Positions 59,076 through 64,000 of a stretch of 64,000 nt of DNA are shown in pieces; the first letter of the stretch is position 1; each line of letters opens with the position of its first letter. The notes under the pieces are model-generated. The model had not been told where the DNA came from, ran no database searches, and saw only the letters and a program-made list of their open reading frames with translations. This DNA is from Candidatus Poribacteria bacterium (lineage in GTDB: Bacteria > Poribacteria > WGA-4E > PCPOR2b), in the NCBI GenBank assembly GCA_022826645.1, contig JAJDUM010000037.1, positions 19,512 through 83,511 of the forward strand. The letters run 5' to 3'. Both the position numbers and the translations under genes were made by a program.

Positions 59076-60146
59076 CTAAGAGATCTGCACCTTCTCTCCG
59101 GTCTCCGCGCTCAAGTAGATCGCATCCAGCAACTTCATGAACGTCAGCGCATCCGTCGGTGACACATCGGGTGGGTTGGTGCCACGAATCGCGCCAGCAA
59201 AATCCTGTATCTCAGTGTCGAAATCGCCGTCACTGTGTTCCGCATACTCGTCGATGAAATCGTCGCCCTCGGTGTAGATTGCGCCGAGTAGTCGGCGTGT
59301 TCCGGAACGCTTCACACCTGAGCGTTGGGATGTAGATTCTTGTTCGATTGTGCCAGCCGTGCCTAAAATTCGTATACGAAGATCCCACGCACGGTCTGTC
59401 CATGTCGGAATGACGGAGGAGGTATCCATCTGGATCGTAATACCGTTGGCGCAGCCCACCAGAAAACTGAGGTAATCCTCAGAATGATGGTCTACCTCTA
59501 ATGTTGTTGGAAAAGCACTATGACTGATAGCAAATGCCCATTCGGGCTGCGGACAGCCCATCAAAAACCACGCTTGATCGAGATAGTGTGAGCCGTGTTG
59601 GCCCAATGCACCGCCCTTTAATCCCCACCGATAGATCCAGTCTCTGCCCGGTCCTGGGTCATGGTTGACCCCGCGTTCCCGATAGTGATAGTGTACCCGC
59701 GCATGGTAGACCTGTCCGATTTTACCCGCTGCGATGAGTTGACGGGTCTCCTTATTTTTCGGCTCATGCCGCATGAAGTAGGAGTAGACAAGGGTTTTCC
59801 CTGTGGAGGCCGCCGCTGCGTTGATCTCTTCCACATCGGCAGCGTTGCGACCGTGCGGCTTCTGCACCAGCACATGCTTGCCTGCATTCAACGCATCAAT
59901 TACCATCGGCTTCCGCACATCAGGGGCTGTGGCGACTCCAACTGCATCGACCTCATCGTCTGCGAGCAACTCCCGATAGTCGCCATACACTCTGGAGACC
60001 CCGTTATCGGCGGCGACCTGTTGCGCGAGCTCCTGATTCAGATCGGCAACCGCCCAAGCAGTCGTATCTTCGCTGGCTTTCGCCCCCGCTACCCATGTCC
60101 GACCAACTCTGCACCCAATCACACCGATTCTGATTTTGTCCCTCAT
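59076..60146 (-). CDS. Gfo/Idh/MocA family oxidoreductase (second copy)
   Basis: 356 residues. Rossmann segment KIRIGVIGCRVGRTWVAGAKA near 4, VDAVGVATAPDVR near 65, family VQKPHGRNAADVEEI near 93 with Gln replacing the Glu of EKP, and GGALGQHGSHYLDQAWFLMG near 173 in the substrate domain. AAAGGAG precedes the ATG. It is the middle gene of a three-gene run, 22 bp downstream of the SDR gene and 35 bp upstream of the LarA-like gene, pointing to shared work on one sugar or sugar acid. It differs clearly in sequence from the copy at 39227. Confidence 0.92.
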   Translation of the reverse strand: MRDKIRIGVIGCRVGRTWVAGAKASEDTTAWAVADLNQELAQQVAADNGVSRVYGDYRELLADDEVDAVGVATAPDVRKPMVIDALNAGKHVLVQKPHGRNAADVEEINAAAASTGKTLVYSYFMRHEPKNKETRQLIAAGKIGQVYHARVHYHYRERGVNHDPGPGRDWIYRWGLKGGALGQHGSHYLDQAWFLMGCPQPEWAFAISHSAFPTTLEVDHHSEDYLSFLVGCANGITIQMDTSSVIPTWTDRAWDLRIRILGTAGTIEQESTSQRSGVKRSGTRRLLGAIYTEGDDFIDEYAEHSDGDFDTEIQDFAGAIRGTNPPDVSPTDALTFMKLLDAIYLSAETGEKVQIS

Positions 60147-60168
60147 AATGATATGCTCCTTTCACAGT

Positions 60169-60936
60169 TTAGGCACCATCGTCGAGTAGCTGCGGAAGAT
60201 GCGTTTTCATCAGGTTATCTTGCGGTTGATAGCCGAGAATTTCAACAGCACCACTAATATCAAGATAGCTTTGTTGGTAGGCGGTCGAATTGGCAGACCT
60301 GCCGTAGGTGATGAGACATTTCACGGGACCTTCATAATCCACTGCCCGTCCAAAAAGTTGGGCACAATCACGCGGTGTCAGGAGTGTGCTACAGGTGCGT
60401 AAATGCTCCGCTTCGTATCCGCCTGTGAACGTGCCAATACGGATGCTGATAAAACGCATGTCGAACTCATTGACGAGGTAGCGTCCGGCGACCTCTGCCA
60501 TCCCCTTCATTGCCCCGTACCAGCCATCGGGATTTATCTGCTCCGCCGTGGAAAATCGTGGCGGCGAACTTACGCGTTCGTTCCAGCCGGTGACGTGGTT
60601 TGTGGATGCAAACACAATTTTTTGGACGCCCTCTTCACGGGCGGCTTCAAATAGCAGCATCGCTGCCCCGATATCGGTCACTTCGCCCAGCACTTTGCCA
60701 AATTGGTCTGAGGTCACAAGCGCGAGGTGAACGACGACATCCTGATCTTTGCACAACTCTCGCATCCGCTGATAGTCCCGAACATCGCCTAACTCAACGC
60801 GGGATTTCGTGCTAGCAGCCTCCTTGAGGTCCACCAATGTCAGGGTGTATTTATCTTCCTTTTCCCATGCACCCCACAACGTACTGCCGACTTTGCCTGC
60901 CGCGCCGGTGATGAGCACCCGTTTTTTTTCTGCCAT
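60169..60936 (-). CDS. NAD-dependent epimerase/dehydratase (uronate dehydrogenase-like SDR, second copy)
   Basis: 255 residues. NAD motif GAAGKVG at 11-17, DVVVHLALVT near 67, IVFASTNHVTGWNE near 107, catalytic YGAMKGMAE near 138, and FISIRIGTFTGG near 158. Conserved stretches shared with the SDR at 17604 (FASTNHVTG, IRIGTF) show they are paralogs of the uronate-dehydrogenase type. GAAAGGGACAAGG precedes the ATG. It begins the operon that continues with Gfo/Idh and LarA-like genes, consistent with oxidation of a uronate followed by further redox steps and isomerisation. Confidence 0.9.
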   Translation of the reverse strand: MAEKKRVLITGAAGKVGSTLWGAWEKEDKYTLTLVDLKEAASTKSRVELGDVRDYQRMRELCKDQDVVVHLALVTSDQFGKVLGEVTDIGAAMLLFEAAREEGVQKIVFASTNHVTGWNERVSSPPRFSTAEQINPDGWYGAMKGMAEVAGRYLVNEFDMRFISIRIGTFTGGYEAEHLRTCSTLLTPRDCAQLFGRAVDYEGPVKCLITYGRSANSTAYQQSYLDISGAVEILGYQPQDNLMKTHLPQLLDDGA

Positions 60937-61023
60937 ATCTACCTTGTCCCTTTCTGAGTTGAGATAACCGTGGTCATCCCCTATTATATTGAAATCTAAG
61001 TTGCTACTTATCGGAAAATTGTC

Positions 61024-64000
61024 TTACTTGAGTATCAGCATCCGTCGCGTCGCTGAGAACTCACCCGCTGTTAGCGTATAAAAGTATACACCACTGGCGA
61101 GAGTCTCACCAAGCCCATTCCGACCGTCCCAATAGGCAGCACGGCTTCGACTCCGATACATGCCAGCCGCCTTATATCCTACTTCCAAACGCCGAACGAT
61201 CTTCCCATTCATATCATAAATTTTCAGCGTTACCTCCCCCGATTCTGCCAACTGATACGGTATCCATGTCTCCGGGTTAAATGGGTTTGGATAGTTACGG
61301 AGTAATGCAGTTTCTTCGGGAATCAACGAGGCGAACAGATTTTCAAGATTTTCGATGCCCTGTTTGAAAGCAAGTGAACCGTCATCTTCCAATCGTGCCT
61401 GTGCTATCCATGCCTCTATCATCGCAGCGTCTACGCTATCCGCCCCAATCGGCGCAGCGCTTGCGCTGGCAATCCCCTGTGACACGAGGATGAGGTCGAG
61501 AATACTAACAACGCCATCACCGTTGACATCCACCGCCGAACCTGCGGACACCCTTTTGCCCAACTGCTGTGCGACGAGAATCAGATCTAGAATGGTGACA
61601 ACTCCATCCCGGTTCACATCACCTGTGGCAAGTTGTCCCTCCACAACGATGGTAATTTGATGCGGACCGGCGGGGATGCTATCGCCGGTGACGGAGCCGA
61701 ACTGAAATTTATGCAGCGCCAACTCTGTTTCACCGGCGGATTTCGCCTTGAACCGCACCTGCAGCAAGGTGCCGGTGCCGCTCACACCTTGGGTGGATAG
61801 CCTCGCCGCATTGAGTCCCGTGATTTTACCCGCTGCGTTATCAATGCTCCCACCGTGAAAGAAAGTTGCTCCGCCATCAGTCTTCAGGAAATCTCCTTCG
61901 CTCACACCGAGGGCTTCAAGTACAGCAGGGTCAAACGCAATATCAAACTGCCAGCCTGCCAAGTCGCTGATATTGTCGGCGCGGATGTTGAGGGTAAAGG
62001 TCTCGCCTGCATGAATTGGTGTTTGGGGAAAAGTGTAACCGACCCCCGTTGACACCGTATAGTCAGTGCCGGGTTCGAATCCAAAAAAGGCGCTATTCTC
62101 GCTCCTATCGGTACTAACGGCAACCAACAGGACATTTCTTCCCTGCTTCAGTGTGACCGAAAAAAGATCTTGGTAATCGTCACCCGGTCCCAAGTCACGA
62201 AGTTCCTCATAAATCAAAGCTCCATTGAGCCAGACTTTTAACCCGTGATCGTTTCCGACATACATCGTTGTGTTCTGTTTACGTGGAGAATAGAGGGACA
62301 CATAGCCATAGATGACCGCGTTAGGGAGAGGACGCTTCAGCATATCTGCAATGTTGTCTTCTCCTGTGGGTGGGAGTCTGTGGGAAGTCCACACGTCATC
62401 GCCGACAGCGTTTCCTACTGTCGCCCCATGAGTAGCGACTTCCACCTCCGTCACCTCGCCCCCACTCGCCTTTGATAGTAAATCCGTATCGCTCCCCAAC
62501 TCTGTGTTCGGTAAAACGACCCATAGCCACGGTCCCTCTATTTTGGGGGCATCTGTGGGGAATCCCGGATTGGCGTGCCAAATGAGCCTTATATTCTCAC
62601 GTAACCCGTCCAAAGGCGAGAAGTCGGCGATTTCGTTGCTGTGGATATCTAGCCATTTCAAATTGGTGAATCCCGCGAGCGCGGAGATGTCCGAGATATC
62701 ATTACCTGCAAGGTTCAAGCGAGTTACCCCGGTTAATCCTACAAGGCCGGATACATCCGATATTCCATTGGAGCGAAGATACAGTTCCTTTAAGCTGGTT
62801 AATCTTGCCAAAGGCGTAAGATCTGAAAGATCACCGCCGCAAATATCTATCACCTCGATTTTTGTTAGCTTTGCAAACGGAGATACATCGGAAATGGGAT
62901 TGCCCCACGAACCAAACGTTACCAAGTTGACTAACCCTGCAATTGGCGATATGTCAGAAACGTTGTTACCCCAAAAATATAAAGTTTTCAGATTGACAAA
63001 CCCCGCTATCGGCGACAAATCAGATACGTTATTATTGGGAAAACCTAAATACTCTATGTTAATTAATCCCGCTATCGGTGATAAGTCTGAAACATTACCA
63101 ACATTAAAATCTAACAATTTCAGATTGATTAGCCCTGCTATCGGTGAAAGGTCGGATACTTGTGTGCTACCAAACACCAATCTAGTAAGATTTTTTAAGC
63201 CCTTCAAGGGAGATAAATCAGAAACGGGACTGTCCCAGATCGATAAGTTTCTCAGGTTGACTAATCCCGCTATCGGTGAAAGGTCGGAAATCTGATTGCC
63301 TCGCCGCCCCGAATCCCCGAGATTTAACCGACTTAGATTGATTGCGAATTGAAGCCCTGTCAAATCGTGGATCCCCCTGTCTGCCACATCAAGTTCTCTC
63401 AACCTTTCCATCTCCACGACAGTGACCGGAGCGTTGGCGTTTTTACCAAGTCTTCCCGCTATTGCAGCGCGTAGGTTTGGGTCAGGAATCCGAACAACGG
63501 TTCCCGGCGGTTGCTCCGGTTGCGACGGACTATCTACTTGTTCGTCCGGGAAGTCCAAAGCGTAAATCATTGCGACAAAATTCGATGTCCATGTGTCCCG
63601 TTTCATACTTCCGTTTTCACTGTCTAAAACCAACAAGCCGATATTCTGTAGGCCTATATTTTCACGAATCTTTTCCAAGAACACTTGGGGTTCTAACCCG
63701 ACGACCGCGGCAGCGTATGCAAGATTTACCGGTCCCTGATACACCTCATGGAAACGGGAGATTGGCTCAATCCCACCGAACTCACCACCCGTCGCTTCAA
63801 GAGCACCCCTATACCTATCCGTATCCTCCTGTAAGAGTGTGTCCATCTCTGACTGTTCGACATATAGTCTCAATGCTTGCGCCTTGTCATAAGCGGGGGT
63901 GGCATTGCTCTCTATCACGGCACGGACCTCGTCCTCAAAGGTCTTCACCCCCTCTGTATGACAACCGAAACAGGAGAGTCCATTACGCACTGTGGGGTCA
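61024..64000 (-). CDS. Large multidomain surface protein: CxxCH, leucine-rich repeats, cohesin, dockerin, C-terminal sorting domain (5' end cut off)
   Basis: At least 990 residues; the frame is open at the window edge. The visible N terminus has a single heme-type CFGCH motif near 63960. About 165-475 are at least ten 22-residue internalin-like leucine-rich repeats (ISDLSPIAGLVNLxxLxxxxN). A jelly-roll-like section around 530-640 includes DHGLKVWLNGALIY. A cohesin domain runs near 655-790 (GETFTLNIRADNISDLAGWQFDIAFDP), then a dockerin near 795-850 with two calcium loops, DVNRDGVVTILDLILVAQQLG and DVNGDGVVSILDLILVSQ. The end (NYPNPFNPETWIPYQL, WDGRNGLGETLASGVYFY, MLILK) is a FlgD/type-9-secretion-type C-terminal domain. 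Probably outer-membrane exposed. Genes downstream lie 87 bp away on the same strand. Confidence 0.92.
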   Translation of the reverse strand, partial: DPTVRNGLSCFGCHTEGVKTFEDEVRAVIESNATPAYDKAQALRLYVEQSEMDTLLQEDTDRYRGALEATGGEFGGIEPISRFHEVYQGPVNLAYAAAVVGLEPQVFLEKIRENIGLQNIGLLVLDSENGSMKRDTWTSNFVAMIYALDFPDEQVDSPSQPEQPPGTVVRIPDPNLRAAIAGRLGKNANAPVTVVEMERLRELDVADRGIHDLTGLQFAINLSRLNLGDSGRRGNQISDLSPIAGLVNLRNLSIWDSPVSDLSPLKGLKNLTRLVFGSTQVSDLSPIAGLINLKLLDFNVGNVSDLSPIAGLINIEYLGFPNNNVSDLSPIAGFVNLKTLYFWGNNVSDISPIAGLVNLVTFGSWGNPISDVSPFAKLTKIEVIDICGGDLSDLTPLARLTSLKELYLRSNGISDVSGLVGLTGVTRLNLAGNDISDISALAGFTNLKWLDIHSNEIADFSPLDGLRENIRLIWHANPGFPTDAPKIEGPWLWVVLPNTELGSDTDLLSKASGGEVTEVEVATHGATVGNAVGDDVWTSHRLPPTGEDNIADMLKRPLPNAVIYGYVSLYSPRKQNTTMYVGNDHGLKVWLNGALIYEELRDLGPGDDYQDLFSVTLKQGRNVLLVAVSTDRSENSAFFGFEPGTDYTVSTGVGYTFPQTPIHAGETFTLNIRADNISDLAGWQFDIAFDPAVLEALGVSEGDFLKTDGGATFFHGGSIDNAAGKITGLNAARLSTQGVSGTGTLLQVRFKAKSAGETELALHKFQFGSVTGDSIPAGPHQITIVVEGQLATGDVNRDGVVTILDLILVAQQLGKRVSAGSAVDVNGDGVVSILDLILVSQGIASASAAPIGADSVDAAMIEAWIAQARLEDDGSLAFKQGIENLENLFASLIPEETALLRNYPNPFNPETWIPYQLAESGEVTLKIYDMNGKIVRRLEVGYKAAGMYRSRSRAAYWDGRNGLGETLASGVYFYTLTAGEFSATRRMLILK

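Noticed and set aside
1..64000. CRISPR arrays, rRNA genes, prophage and full insertion sequences
   Set aside because: I saw no regularly spaced direct repeats with unique spacers, no rRNA-like segments, and no transposase, integrase or phage structural genes.

Overview
The window looks like chromosomal DNA from an uncultured heterotrophic bacterium. Its content (several mandelate racemase/enolase-family sugar-acid enzymes, phytanoyl-CoA dioxygenases, HpcH/HpaI aldolases, Gfo/Idh/MocA oxidoreductases, a leucine-rich-repeat/cohesin/dockerin surface protein, many short palindromic intergenic repeats) fits Candidatus Poribacteria or a related environmental phylum such as Latescibacterota. This placement is inference from gene content; there is no rRNA gene. 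Sigma-70 promoters close to the TTGACA-17-TATAAT consensus precede several genes, so ordinary bacterial transcription applies.

Layout. 1-8313: a cut-off sugar isomerase-like gene, an enolase-superfamily dehydratase, mannonate dehydratase, aldo/keto reductase, a membrane-anchored acidic protein with a DUF4861-like lipoprotein, a lone TPP-binding subunit and a DegT aminotransferase. 8343-14575: parallel beta-helix protein, zinc alcohol dehydrogenase, orphan NtrC-type regulator, secreted serine beta-lactamase-like protein. 14669-17074: gluconolactonase-like, HpcH/HpaI aldolase and AlkD-like genes in one run. 17604-23666: uronate-dehydrogenase-like SDR, HAD phosphatase, PhyH, small lipoprotein, acetolactate-synthase-like TPP enzyme and a galactonate-dehydratase-like enzyme. 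23801-27850: a restriction-modification island, a beta-class DNA methyltransferase facing a type ISP restriction enzyme broken by a single-base frameshift. 27879-31073: enolase-family enzyme, aldolase and luciferase-like monooxygenase. 31974-38912: ECF sigma factor, secreted CotH/lamin-tail protein, Tat-exported LD-carboxypeptidase, PP-loop ligase, SelA-like PLP enzyme. 39227-49266: Gfo/Idh, transaldolase-like, enolase-family enzyme and two ABC exporter half-transporters (apparently a heterodimer) separated by PhyH and TolB-like genes. 49280-57491: housekeeping block with three tRNAs, rpoD, dnaG, mutS2, a TPR membrane protein and an FmdB zinc ribbon. 57667-64000: a LarA-like/Gfo-Idh/SDR operon and a large cut-off multidomain surface protein.

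Taken together, most non-housekeeping genes point to catabolism of uronic and aldonic acids from complex polysaccharides: oxidation of uronates (SDR), lactone opening (SMP-30), dehydration (UxuA and the enolase family), retro-aldol cleavage (HpcH/HpaI), and sugar oxidoreductases. Substrates cannot be fixed from sequence alone.

Intergenic DNA is rich in repeats: a CCCGATAAATCGGG palindrome family, a roughly 100 bp dispersed repeat in which that palindrome is nested at two different places, a two-hairpin composite repeat, and two small elements with inverted ends.
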